Shown here: positions 57,501 through 64,000 of the stretch, one piece after another
How positions within the stretch are numbered: position 1 is the stretch's first letter
How the letters are laid out: the number at the start of each line of letters is the position of its first letter
Origin: Clostridiaceae bacterium
Lineage (GTDB): Bacteria > Bacillota > Clostridia > Lachnospirales > Lachnospiraceae
Assembly (NCBI GenBank): GCA_902362725.1
Contig: CABIXM010000009.1
Coordinates: forward strand, 96,200 to 160,199
Direction of reading: 5' to 3'
DNA length: 64,000 nucleotides
Translations under genes and position numbers: made by a program
Notes under the pieces: generated by a model
The model's input: the letters and a program-made list of their open reading frames with translations, nothing else
Databases searched by the model: none
Told to the model about the DNA's origin: nothing

Positions 57501-57842
57501 TCCGGAGGCGAGGGTCAGAACCCGCTGTACATTGCGCTTCTGGCCAGCTTCGCCCAGGCCTACCGCATCAACCTGTCTGCCCGGGCGTCCAGACGGCCCA
57601 CGATTCGTCTGGTAGTGCTGGACGAGGCCTTTTCCAAGATGGACGCCGAGAAGGTGGCAAGCTGTATCGATCTGATTCGGAGTCTGGGCTTCCAGGCCAT
57701 CATCAGCGCCACCAACGACAAGATCCAGAACTACATCGAAAATGTGGACAAGACCTTCGTGTACGCGAACCTGAATAAGAAGAACATTTCCATTCAGGAG
57801 TTTGAAAAGAAGGATTTTGGCGAGCTGGTGACGGAGGAATAA
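54486..57842 (+). CDS. jetC: JetC-like SMC ATPase (MukB/SbcC-type)
   Basis: 1118 residues from ATG 54486 (GAGGAG site; the earlier ATG frame at 54459 has none). Walker A FFTGHSGSGKST lies at ~36-46. A long coiled coil follows on both sides of a hinge near residues 450-620. The ABC signature NSGGEGQN is near residue 1006 and Walker B LVVLDEAFSKMD has Asp1046-Glu1047. A final helix contains ATNDKIQNYIENVDKT. All ATPase motifs look intact. With JetA and JetB it should form a ring that loads on DNA and extrudes loops. In Wadjet defence the fourth gene, jetD, cuts plasmids; no jetD-like gene follows here. Confidence 0.85.
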   Translation: MEQQTQAYKIFTKIGLNNWHYIDRKVLSLNESINFFTGHSGSGKSTVIDAMQIVLYANTDGRGFFNKAAADDSDRSLIEYLRGMINIGENNQISYRRNRNFSSTIVLEMEQSATKEKECVGVVFDVDTSNNQIGRLFFWHKGGMIPGDYRTGERTMTTGEVREYLQKHFPKEEYFYTSNNERFRRNLYDVYLGGLDMEKFPRLFKRAIPFRMNIRLEDFVKEYICMEQDIHIEDMQESVQLYGRMCRKIEAAMREIQELARIGEQYQAFAAEQEKQAALGYRQEKLKVLQLREEIRKTQEQLGLWQADLALLKEKEQEIGGESDDLERQYHEINIQLTDTGYALLEEKLRNLEEAYARLGRSEEKWNALGARLESWEHVESVSNQALNDIEKFQTGKITAEEIARLKKSLAGVHGEADGEQREAASEMRTLKKETRLIESELAELRSGKTSYPKELTYARAEIERQLYESLGKRVQVRILADLLEIRDEKWRNAIEGFLAWNKLALIVEPKYVKDAMAVYETLDPKKYWRVSVVDTERLMKEEQHVKPGALAEEVKAGEAYVKAYVDFLLGNVQKCENTEELRQCRIGVTADCRLYQNYQLRRLNPDNYTKFAYIGEKSKQQRQKELSAQLEKLNEKIEKFKKAENVASEILAHEYLSDATEEYQRLLEDVKEKQQKEKELADLKNRMEELNSGIVEELKTKRTEITEKQNAVKEELDRVKRQIWDKERSLENGSAGLTGKNEELVEAERALRGSRKDEEAFEIYIGEYKNPRYARLLEETAAAIEQAAEECGKQKSALVEVRTAYLKNHPQRDFSASAEDNSDYQKLLSQLQCGELEDYKKKAGAQAKSAVEHFKEDFIYKIRSAIREAYVRRDELNRIIRNLDFGKDRYQFRIGRSKGRDGEFYDMFMDEDLDIDPSTLSVSVDHQMNLFSMSHENKYGHMISELLDLFIPPENATAAELEEARKNMEKYADYRTYLSFEMEQIVEGDEQRLVIGLSKMIKKNSGGEGQNPLYIALLASFAQAYRINLSARASRRPTIRLVVLDEAFSKMDAEKVASCIDLIRSLGFQAIISATNDKIQNYIENVDKTFVYANLNKKNISIQEFEKKDFGELVTEE

Positions 57843-57935
57843 GAGACAGGCTGCGACAGGAGAATCGAGCCCCTGCTGTACGATGGAAAATATGGGAATA
57901 CAAATGCCGGGGTATCCGGAAGGAAAGGGGAAGGT

Positions 57936-58550
57936 ATGAGGAGAGAGAAGAGAGAACGGGAAGAGCGGCCCAGGAGACGGGTAGGCTTTAAGACAATTCT
58001 GCATTTTATCGAGATTGTAGTGATAGCGGCAGCCGTCGTGTTCGTGGCGAACCGCTTTGCGCCGAAGAACGAGACGCAGATCACCAGCAGCTTCATCAGC
58101 GACAAGCTGGATATGGTCAGCGAGCTGACCACGGCCAAGCTAACTTACAACGGGCTGGTCTACTACTCTGACGGCAGCATACCGCTGTTGACCCAGAAGT
58201 CCTTCACCATGACCTACCGGGCCGAAGTGAGGGCCGGCGTGGACCTGTCCCAGGCGGACATCAAAATCACCGACAAGGAGGTTCGGCTGACCCTCCCGGC
58301 AGTCCAGATTCTGGACACCGTGGTGGATTCTGATTCCATCCAGTTCTACGATGAGAAAGCCGCCCTCCTGAACTGGGGCAAGAAAACCGACGTCCTGGAC
58401 GGCATGACCGCGGCCCAGAAAGATGTAGAAGAAAAAGCCGACTTTGACAGCCTGAAAGCCGAAGCGAAGACTCAGACCAGGCAGCTGCTTACAGGGCTCT
58501 TTGCAGGCGCTATCGGGGAGCGGGAGCTGGTGGTGAGGTTTTCGGAGTAG
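57936..58550 (+). CDS. DUF4230 membrane-anchored protein
   Basis: 204 residues. An extremely basic N-terminus (RREKREREERPRRR) precedes one membrane helix at ~18-40 (FIEIVVIAAAVVFVAN). The outside part (~50-204) matches DUF4230: LSELTT-like SELTTAKLTYNGLV, YRAEVRAGVDLSQADI, KEVRLTLPAVQI, and a final helix with ERELVVRFSE. AAGGGGAAGG lies before the ATG. It is 93 bases after jetC on the same strand, so it may be in the operon. Function of the family is unknown. It stands in the place where jetD would be expected. Confidence 0.8.
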   Translation: MRREKREREERPRRRVGFKTILHFIEIVVIAAAVVFVANRFAPKNETQITSSFISDKLDMVSELTTAKLTYNGLVYYSDGSIPLLTQKSFTMTYRAEVRAGVDLSQADIKITDKEVRLTLPAVQILDTVVDSDSIQFYDEKAALLNWGKKTDVLDGMTAAQKDVEEKADFDSLKAEAKTQTRQLLTGLFAGAIGERELVVRFSE

Positions 58551-58555
58551 ACGCA

Positions 58556-58611
58556 AAAAGGGTTGACACTTATGGACAGAGCGAAAGGTTCATACGTGTC
58601 AACCTTTTTGT
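58556..58611 (+). terminator. Terminator between DUF4230 gene and WYL fragment
   Basis: AAAAGGGTTGACAC and GTGTCAACCTTTTT pair over 13-14 bases; the loop is 26 bases with a partial inner TATG/CATA pair. A-run before and T-run after make it usable from both sides. Confidence 0.8.
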
Positions 58612-58624
58612 ATGAAAATGTAAA

Positions 58625-59570
58625 TTAACGATATATCGTCAGTGCAGAAGAATAGTTCTCGATAAATTCATTCCTTAACTCATCAGGGCTGAGAATCTCA
58701 GCGTCCGCTCCGAAAGAGAAGAAATAGTTGAATGCTTGACGCAGAGAGCAGTCAAATACATAGACATCATCGGTAGAAAGAGCTTCTATTTTTTCGGGAC
58801 GGGAAGATAATTTTGAACGATAAATTCTTTTTCCCTCATCTGTCAGTTTTACCGTGATTTGTTCCGGCTTACCGATAAGATAGGCGGCAGAATACTTTGT
58901 AATCTGTTTTTCAATATGAGAGATTTCTTTTTTATTTAAGTAAAAGGTTTGCTCAAGTACTGTCAGATGGTTTAATCTTGCCATAGAAAAAGAAGCAATG
59001 ATTTTGTCACTGTCATTCTGTCCGGCTTTTCTGGAATAACAAACCAGATAGGAACGAGTATGAAGCGGATCGGAGAGAATCCGATAAGGATAAACATAAA
59101 AGAGCTGTTCCTGGTCAGATAATTGCTTATCGCCTAAAGTAACTTTGATTTTTAACACCTGTTTTCGTAGACATGCATTTTCTATTTTGTTATATAGCTC
59201 TTGTTTATAAATTCGTTCCCGTTCAATAAAAGGCAGAGAACAGTATTCCTCTATCACAGAACGGATATAGTGACCGGGGCGGCTATAGTATTTTTCTTCA
59301 TTACAGTCATCTAGCAGATATTCGATATTAGATTTGGAAAAATGGTAGAGCTTGCTTTGGCCTTTTAAAGAGAGATAAAAGGTGTTTTTTTCAATTAATC
59401 TTTTCTCCTCAGAAGAGAGAATCTGTTCTATAGCTATTTGCTTATTTTTGTCATCTAATTCAGAGCCAGAAAAAAGTTGTTCTAATTCCAGTTTTCGTTT
59501 TTGTAAATAATTTGAAATAGAGGCACAAGCCTGGGTTTTATAATTGGAAAATACGGTATTGATAAAAGAA
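58625..59570 (-). pseudogene. WYL-domain regulator truncated at its 5' end
   Basis: The frame runs without a stop from ~59570 down to 58625 on the minus strand: FINTVFSNYKTQACASISNY, KRKLELEQLFSG, RPGHYIRSVIEEYCSLPF, then the WYL region (VKITL-like KVTLGDKQL, YVYPYRILSDPLHTRSYLVC). A GTG at 59257 could start a 210-residue piece, but coding clearly extends ~310 bases further up. No ATG with a site exists before the join with an unrelated gene fragment at ~59570. The original N-terminus is gone. Confidence 0.72.
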
Positions 59571-59571
59571 G

Positions 59572-59813
59572 TAGCTAGTTCCGGTGGATATGTAATGGAA
59601 ACATTGCAGGCGGCTCTCTGGTGTCTGGTGAAGACAGATAATTATAAAGCGTGTGTGTTAAAGGCCGTTAATCTGGGGAGGAATACTGATACTACAGCGG
59701 CGGTTGCAGGCGGATTGGCAGGAATTTTATATGGATATGATGGTATTCCTGCTGAATGGATGGAAAAATTGCAGAGAAAAGATATGATAGAAAATATATT
59801 GAATTGGAATTAA
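59572..59813 (+). pseudogene. C-terminal fragment of an ADP-ribosylglycohydrolase-family protein
   Basis: The frame reads SSGGYVMETLQAALWCLV, then YKACVLKAVNLGRNTDTTAA with the metal-binding GxNTDT motif, and GGLAGILYGYDGIPAEWM at the end. These are the last ~80 residues of DraG-like ADP-ribosylglycohydrolases. The first two-thirds, with the other metal ligands, are missing. The left edge coincides with the broken 5' end of the WYL gene, a rearrangement join. It would not be active. Confidence 0.75.
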
Positions 59814-59994
59814 TAGAAATGAAAATAAAAGTATGAAATAAAAAATGGAAGGAATTTCAAATGACTGAAAAACAAAGAATGTGGGTCTGTGAAACTTTGG
59901 AGCGGATTAAATTCAGAATAAAGAGGATGACGTTTCCTGCAAAGTATGCTAAGATAATTCCAGAATTCCTATGTATCAAAAGGAGAGATGCCCA

Positions 59995-60432
59995 ATGCTG
60001 AATGTTTACTACGGCCCAATGAAGGAAGCTATTTTCAATACGGCGATTTATTTTAAAAACAGGTATGAGGATAGTTGGATTACAGATCCCTTCGCAAAAG
60101 AGATGATAAGGGATGTGGATAAATCTGAGGTGTTGGGAGGAGGCGTGATAGACAGCCCGGTTCTCGGGAAAATAGCGCCTGTCAGCTTGTCTGGTGGTGT
60201 AAAAACCTTGCTCCTGCTTAAGAACGAGCCGGATAAAATATTTAATGCGTCTACCTGCGGCGATAATTGTGCCAAATGGATTTTGAAAATGGCGGAGAAG
60301 CAGGAGCTTACCATTAATCTGCGTCATTTGATGAATTTTGGCGATGGAGCTTTTACTATTCGGATTTTAAATACCAACCAGGTGGTTCGCAGCATGAAGG
60401 AACTGGTGCCGATTGCGGGTTTATATGTCTGA
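59995..60432 (+). CDS. DUF4869 protein
   Basis: 145 residues from ATG 59995 with AAGGAGAG 9 bases upstream; an in-frame ATG at 59971 precedes that site. N-terminal MLNVYYGPMKEAIFNTAIYF, central KIAPVSLSGGVKTLLLLKNE, then NASTCGDNCAKWILKMAEKQ and INLRHLMNFG. This matches DUF4869, a small family of unknown role. The P-loop gene starts 11 bases after its stop. It is likely a partner or regulator of that ATPase. Confidence 0.78.
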   Translation: MLNVYYGPMKEAIFNTAIYFKNRYEDSWITDPFAKEMIRDVDKSEVLGGGVIDSPVLGKIAPVSLSGGVKTLLLLKNEPDKIFNASTCGDNCAKWILKMAEKQELTINLRHLMNFGDGAFTIRILNTNQVVRSMKELVPIAGLYV

Positions 60433-60443
60433 GAGGAGAAGAG

Positions 60444-61421
60444 ATGAAAGGACAGCACAGAATTGTAATACGAAATAAGCGTATACAATATGATTTTGTA
60501 CTTAAGAGAAATCTCACCGTTATCCGTGGGGACAGCGCGACGGGGAAAACCACTCTGATCGATATGGTGCGGGAATTTGATGAAAACGGGGAAGCCAGTG
60601 GCGTCACTTTGCAATGTGACAAAGCCTGTACAACTCTGTCCGGAAAAAGATGGGAAATAGAATTACAGGAGATACGCAACAGTATCGTGTTCATAGACGA
60701 GGGAAACGAATTCATTTTTACAAATGAGTTTGCAGCCTGTATTCAGAAAACCGACAATTACTATGTGATAGCGACCCGGGAGGGAATTCCTTCGCTTCCT
60801 TACAGTGTGAATGAGATTTACGGAATACGTAATTCGGGTAAATATGGGGAACTGAAGCAGACATATCAGGAGTTTTATCACCTGTATAATGTGGAAGATT
60901 ATCGTAAAAACATAAAACCATACCAGATTCTTACGGAGGATTCGAATTCAGGCTATCAGTTTTTTAAGACAGTTTCAGGCAGAAAAGGAATAGAATGTAA
61001 GAGTGCAGAGGGAAAGTCTAATATATTTGCGGTAGCATCGGAATATATGAAACAGGAGCAAGCACAATCATTGGTGATTATTGCCGACGGAGCTGCATTT
61101 GGCTCAGAAATGGAGAAGATTACAAATTTGATTCGAGGGCACCAGGAGATTGTACTGTATCTGCCGGAATCCTTTGAATGGCTGATTTTGAAAGCAAATC
61201 TGATAGAAGATAAGGAAATTTCATTGGTTCTGAATGCACCGGAAGATTATATTGAAAGTGAAAAGTATTTTAGCTGGGAGAGATTTTTTACTGCATTTTT
61301 GATACAGAAGACAAGAGACAGCTATCTGCGTTACGCAAAAAAAGAATTGAATTCATCGTATTTGAATGAAAAAATAAGGGAAAGAATTTTGGACGTAATA
61401 GAACGGATAGAGTTAGACTAA
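60444..61421 (+). CDS. Uncharacterised P-loop ATPase paired with DUF4869
   Basis: 325 residues. Walker A is VIRGDSATGKTTLID (G29 to T37) and Walker B NSIVFIDEGNEF (Asp85-Glu86). SVNEIYGIRNSGKY follows. The second half (~200-325) has a beta-alpha stretch, SLVIIADGAAFGSEMEKI, which may be a Toprim-like or Rossmann-type domain, and a basic helical end. No known family is recognised with confidence. It has an AGAGGAG site, is coupled to the DUF4869 gene and is followed by a terminator. Such small ATPase-plus-partner pairs are often strain-variable accessory systems; a defence or toxin-like role is only a hypothesis. Confidence 0.65.
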   Translation: MKGQHRIVIRNKRIQYDFVLKRNLTVIRGDSATGKTTLIDMVREFDENGEASGVTLQCDKACTTLSGKRWEIELQEIRNSIVFIDEGNEFIFTNEFAACIQKTDNYYVIATREGIPSLPYSVNEIYGIRNSGKYGELKQTYQEFYHLYNVEDYRKNIKPYQILTEDSNSGYQFFKTVSGRKGIECKSAEGKSNIFAVASEYMKQEQAQSLVIIADGAAFGSEMEKITNLIRGHQEIVLYLPESFEWLILKANLIEDKEISLVLNAPEDYIESEKYFSWERFFTAFLIQKTRDSYLRYAKKELNSSYLNEKIRERILDVIERIELD

Positions 61422-61426
61422 GGGAG

Positions 61427-61464
61427 AGGACTTATAAGGTATCAGGCCTTATAGGTCCTTTTGG
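61427..61464 (+). terminator. Terminator after the P-loop ATPase gene
   Basis: AGGACTTATAAGG and CCTTATAGGTCCT pair with one weak step, over a 7-base loop, and TTTT follows. Confidence 0.75.
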
Positions 61465-61480
61465 TATATCAGGGTAGGTA

Positions 61481-61520
61481 AAAAAGAAAAGCCCGAAAGC
61501 ATTCCGCTTTCAGGCTTCTT
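61481..61520 (-). terminator. Terminator of tRNA-Trp
   Basis: On the minus strand AGCCTGAAAGC and GCTTTCGGGCT pair over a 5-base loop, followed by a T-rich run (TTTCTTTTTT), right after the tRNA. Confidence 0.88.
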
Positions 61521-61522
61521 AG

Positions 61523-61593
61523 CAGGGGATGAGAGAATCGAACTCCCACTAAGGGTTTTGGAGACCCCTGTCATGCCATTTGACCAATCCCCT
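61523..61593 (-). tRNA. tRNA-Trp (anticodon CCA)
   Basis: 71 bases fold as a full cloverleaf: acceptor AGGGGAT/ATCCCCT, D stem GTCA/TGAC, anticodon stem GGGGT/ACCCT with loop CTCCAAA, and T stem GGGAG/CTCTC with TTCGATT. The discriminator is G. CCA is not encoded. The promoter (61613-61642) and terminator lie tightly around it. Confidence 0.95.
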
Positions 61594-61612
61594 GTATCAA
61601 ATGTGCTTAATA

Positions 61613-61642
61613 TTTATACCATGAAAAGGGGTGGAATGTCAA
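61613..61642 (-). promoter_or_regulatory. Promoter of tRNA-Trp
   Basis: On the minus strand TTGACA (61637-61642), an 18-base spacer and TATAAA (61613-61618), about 20 bases before the tRNA 5' end. Confidence 0.75.
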
Positions 61643-61951
61643 GTGTTATTTTTGAAATAAATGAAATTTGAAAAAAATAAAGGAAGCTCTTGTCAAAATT
61701 ATTATAAATTGGTAAAATAGCAATGTCGATAAAGAATATGTAAAGTCGGAATGACGGGTGTTCTGTCGGCATGGTTTGTTTTTTACACGATATGCAGCGC
61801 GGTGTCTTCCGCGGCTGTTCACGAAAGATAAAGGTCTGGATTTCAGTTCGAAATCAACACACCCAAAGTACGCCCGAAGGGCGAAGTATGCAAAAATGTA
61901 ACAGAAAAAAGCTATTCTATTCCCTTGCAGGAAGGAGAAGGAAAACGTATA
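61643..61951. other. Intergenic stretch without recognised genes
   Basis: About 300 bases. AT-rich near 61650-61740, then mixed. A 77-codon frame (61771-62004) overlaps the Rpn remnant and shows no family or ribosome site. No repeat or hairpin of note was seen. Confidence 0.5.
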
Positions 61952-62488
61952 ATGAAAAGGAGAGAACCGGATCGGGAAGAAGGAGAACCTTGTCTGGAGT
62001 GTAAAGCGACCGTATTGAATATCAATGCAGGCCGGAATAATGACATGATGCGGAAATGCCGTAGATTATCAGATTATGCGGAGTTCATCGCGCAGATTCG
62101 CTGGAAGATGGATGAAGGCTGGTCCCTGGAAGAGGCAACGGAGATTAGCATCAAGCGGTGCATTGACAGGGGAATATTGGCAGATATCCTGACAAAACAT
62201 GGAATGGAGGTGTGCAGGATGATACTGACAGAGTATGACGAACAGGAAGAACGGGAATATCAGAGAGCAGAAGGCCGAGCAGAAGGCCGTGCAGAAGGCC
62301 TGGCAGAAGGGGCTGCTCAGAAATTGTTATCCCAGCTCAAAAAGAAATATGCCAAGGGAAAAGCTCTCGCTCAGATAGCGGACGAAGTGGAAGAAGACGT
62401 AGAAAGCATCCGGCCGCTGTACGATTTGGTAGTGAAATACCCGGATAAGACGGCAGAAGAATTGTCGGATATGCTTATCAGGGAATAG
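61952..62488 (+). pseudogene. Rpn/PD-(D/E)XK recombination-promoting nuclease, 5'-truncated
   Basis: 178 residues remain from ATG 61952. The preserved part is the C-terminal half of the family: EGEPCLECKATVLNINAGRN, CRRLSDYAEFIAQIR, CIDRGILADILTKHG, MILTEYDEQEER, and the usual AEGR tetrapeptide repeats. A ~40-residue helical end follows. The PD-(D/E)XK nuclease core that normally comes first is absent; the first ~8 residues look like unrelated sequence. It is probably an inactive remnant. Confidence 0.7.
62267..62314 (+). repeat. 12-bp tandem repeat, four copies, in the Rpn remnant
   Basis: Four units of GCAGAAGGCCGN encode AEGR, AEGR, AEGL and AEGA. Copy number changes would keep the frame. 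This is typical for the family. Confidence 0.75.
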
Positions 62489-62598
62489 TGACAGGTAAAG
62501 CCTGTTAATTCTATAAAATCATATCATTTTTCAAATCGCAAAATAAGTGCTATAGTAAATGTGATTGAGAAAAATTACGAACACAAAGGAGAAAAACG

Positions 62599-63483
62599 AT
62601 GTCAGCATTAACCATCAGCGCAGACGAGGAAAAACGCCTGAAAGGCCAGGGCTTCCTGAATAATAAGGGCACGGATAACTTTTCCGCCCGGGTTCTCACA
62701 GTGAACGGCAAGGTGACTGCGGCCCAGCAGCGGTGCCTGGCGGAGGCGGCGGAGCAGTTCGGCAACGGGAATCTGACCTTTACTACCCGACAGACTGTAG
62801 AGGTACAGGGCATCCCCTATGAGAAGATTGAGGCGTTCCGGGCTTATATCGCAAAGGAAGGACTGGAGACCGGCGGAACCGGCCCGAAGGTGCGCCCGGT
62901 GGTATCCTGCAAGGGAACCACCTGCCAGTACGGCCTTCTGGATTCCTTCGCCATTTCCGAGGAGATTCATGAGCGGTTCTACAAGGGCTATCACGATGTG
63001 AAGCTGCCCCATAAGTTCAAGATCGCGGTGGGCGGTTGTCCGAACAACTGTGTAAAGCCGAACCTGAACGATCTGGGTATCATCGGCCAGAGCGTCCCGA
63101 ATTTCGATGAGTCTGTCTGCAAGGGCTGTAAAAAATGCGCCATCGAGGCTGTCTGTCCCATGGGCGCGGCTAAGGTCGTGGATAAGAAGCTCCACATCGA
63201 CCCGGAGGTCTGCATTCACTGCGGCCGCTGCCGCGGCAAATGCCATTTTGACGCCATGAAGGAAAGCACCTATGGCTTCAAGATCTATATCGGAGGCCGC
63301 TGGGGAAAGAAGATTTCTCATGGCCGGGCACTCGGTAAAGTGTTCACATCCAAAGAGGAAGCCATGGACGTCATCGAGCGCGCCATCCTGTTCTTCAGGG
63401 ATAATGGTCTGCCCGGCGAGCGCTTCGCCGAGACCATCGAGCGCCTGGGCTTCGAGAACGTGGAAAAAGCATTGCTGGGATAA
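62599..63483 (+). CDS. Sulfite/nitrite reductase-like siroheme Fe-S protein with two ferredoxin clusters
   Basis: 294 residues. The N-terminal NIR_SIR half-domain includes VLTVNGKVTAAQ and LTFTTRQTVEVQGIPYE. The siroheme/4Fe-4S motif is Cys104-x4-Cys109 (CKGTTC) with Cys147-x3-Cys151 (GGCPNNC). Then come two ferredoxin-type clusters, VCKGCKKCAIEAVCPMG and VCIHCGRCRGKC. The C-terminal part carries YIGGRWGKKISHGRALG as in AsrC/dissimilatory-type reductases. It probably reduces sulfite or nitrite, using electrons from ferredoxin or an unknown partner. An AAAGGAG site precedes the ATG. TATAGT (62551-62556) is a likely -10 box. No AsrA/B genes are in the window. Confidence 0.88.
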   Translation: MSALTISADEEKRLKGQGFLNNKGTDNFSARVLTVNGKVTAAQQRCLAEAAEQFGNGNLTFTTRQTVEVQGIPYEKIEAFRAYIAKEGLETGGTGPKVRPVVSCKGTTCQYGLLDSFAISEEIHERFYKGYHDVKLPHKFKIAVGGCPNNCVKPNLNDLGIIGQSVPNFDESVCKGCKKCAIEAVCPMGAAKVVDKKLHIDPEVCIHCGRCRGKCHFDAMKESTYGFKIYIGGRWGKKISHGRALGKVFTSKEEAMDVIERAILFFRDNGLPGERFAETIERLGFENVEKALLG

Positions 63484-63554
63484 GCTCCCTATTTATAAAA
63501 AGGGAAACCCCATAGGGTATATTTTATTGACGAAAGCCCGTCTGTATGCTACAC

Positions 63555-63720
63555 TGACAAAGGTATAAAGCAGAGAGTATGCGATCCGCATAAAACAGGG
63601 GAATCAGGTGAGATGCCTGAGCGATCCGGTCACTGTAAGCAGCGTAGCTGTAAGCCAGGATACCTGGTCTCTGTGGAACATGGACAGGCTTCCGTGGAAA
63701 GCGGTTCCGGATAGATATGA
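63555..63720 (+). ncRNA. Cobalamin riboswitch
   Basis: Conserved core elements appear in order: GGGGAATCAGGTGAGATGCC at ~63598, then GGTCACTGTAAGCAGCG at ~63629, and AGCCAGGATACCTG at ~63654. These match the B12-box features (GGTGxxAxxCC, CACTGT and GCCAGGAxACCTG). The upstream paired segment begins near 63560. A terminator (63754-63779) follows, fitting transcription control. No + strand gene starts before the window end, so the regulated gene is unseen. Confidence 0.85.
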
Positions 63721-63753
63721 CACACAGTTGATATCAGGTAACGAACAAGGGAG

Positions 63754-63779
63754 AGATCTGTCAAAGCAGATCTTTTTTT
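63754..63779 (+). terminator. Expression-platform terminator of the cobalamin riboswitch
   Basis: AGATCTG and CAGATCT pair over a TCAAAG loop, followed by a T7 run. The T-run is also the first arm of a 17-bp hairpin (63773-63815, TTTTTTTGTGTCATAGG). Confidence 0.88.
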
Positions 63780-63796
63780 GTGTCATAGGGAACTTC

Positions 63797-63921
63797 GTCC
63801 TATGACACAAAAAAAGTGCTCCGGGGGATCGTACTGCGGCGGAGGGGCAGTATGTCGCTTACGCGACCCGCCGCAGGCGGAGAATCCTGCGTTGCAGGAT
63901 TCTATTCTTGCTTTATAGGAA
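63797..63921. repeat. Structured ~123-bp repeat, copy 2 (MITE-like)
   Basis: The core from CCGGGGGATCG at 63821 to the AGAATCCTGC/GCAGGATTCT hairpin near 63881-63904 matches copy 1 (36335-36457) with only a few changes, some of them compensating within stems. The ends TCCTAT and ATAGGA again form a short inverted pair. Confidence 0.85.
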
Positions 63922-63948
63922 AGACCGCCTCCGGCGCTCTCTTGAACG

Positions 63949-63972
63949 AAAAAGGCCCGCGCGGAGGCGGGC
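63949..63972 (-). terminator. Terminator-like hairpin for a minus-strand gene beyond the window
   Basis: GCCCGC (63955) and GCGGGC (63967) pair over 6 bases; on the minus strand a TTTTTCG run follows. It suggests a minus-strand gene ending just beyond 64000. Confidence 0.55.
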
Positions 63973-64000
63973 ATGAAAACGGGACGGTTGTGAAATTAGA

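Noticed and set aside
61523..61593. tRNA-Trp as an integration site of a mobile element
   Set aside because: No direct repeat of the tRNA 3' end and no integrase gene were found in the window.
61771..62004. 77-codon + strand ORF before the Rpn remnant
   Set aside because: No ribosome site, no family, and it overlaps the better-supported frame.
62267..62314. Short regular repeats that could suggest a CRISPR array
   Set aside because: They are in-frame 12-bp units with no spacers, typical of Rpn proteins. No CRISPR array was seen anywhere in the window.

Overview
The window looks like a chromosomal piece of a Gram-positive anaerobe of the Clostridia, most likely Lachnospiraceae. The reasons are purine-rich AGGAGG-type ribosome sites before most genes, lipobox lipoproteins, an AgrC/AgrA-like LytTR two-component pair, a Clostridia-style fatty acid cluster (fabH-acpP-fabK-fabD-fabG-fabF-accB-fabZ-accC-accDA), a flavin ene-reductase with a CxxCxxC Fe-S site, and families such as DUF4869, DUF4230 and DUF5716. 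This taxonomic call is inference from gene content.

Layout. 1-10.4 kb: surface block on the + strand: end of a MacB-type permease, a membrane-anchored beta-sandwich protein, a DUF4430 protein, and two giant secreted proteins built from Ig-like (DUF5018-type) repeats. One of these carries a prenyltransferase-like alpha-toroid. Toroid plus DUF4430 is the architecture of transcobalamin-type proteins, here split over neighbouring genes. 10.4-20 kb: accessory and decayed DNA: a BspA-type LRR protein, a PIN/AbrB toxin-antitoxin pair, a lone Phd antitoxin, an IS200/IS605 element with frameshifted tnpA and tnpB plus its guide-RNA end, a DUF4143 ATPase, a MATE exporter, a lipoprotein, and fragments of a regulator and a sensor kinase. 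20.1-25.9 kb: a catabolic cluster: Old Yellow Enzyme-type ene-reductase, beta-glucoside PTS EIIBC, RpiR regulator and GH1 phospho-glucosidase. 25.9-31 kb: LytTR two-component system, a broken cell-wall protein gene and a Ca/Na exchanger. 31.1-36.3 kb: a BMP-family nucleoside ABC importer with its own promoter, an internal hairpin and a terminator. 36.3-41.4 kb: signalling: a RelA/SpoT-domain protein, Hpt protein and a GGDEF-REC-HD-GYP protein, with a pilT remnant. 41.5-51.8 kb: the type II fatty acid operon. 51.9-58.6 kb: a TetR-like regulator, then a JetA-JetB-JetC (Wadjet/MukBEF-like) SMC operon with no jetD, followed by a DUF4230 membrane protein. 58.6-62.5 kb: a junction of two truncated genes (WYL regulator and ADP-ribosylglycohydrolase), an uncharacterised DUF4869 plus P-loop ATPase pair, tRNA-Trp and an Rpn remnant. 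62.6-64 kb: a sulfite/nitrite reductase-like Fe-S protein, a cobalamin riboswitch with terminator, and the second copy of a ~123 bp structured repeat first seen at 36.3 kb.

The best candidates for under-described biology are the JetABC operon without JetD, the glucoside import/hydrolysis/ene-reduction cluster, the split transcobalamin-like surface block, the DUF4869-ATPase pair, the structured repeat family, and the long nested hairpin at 37.56-37.72 kb.
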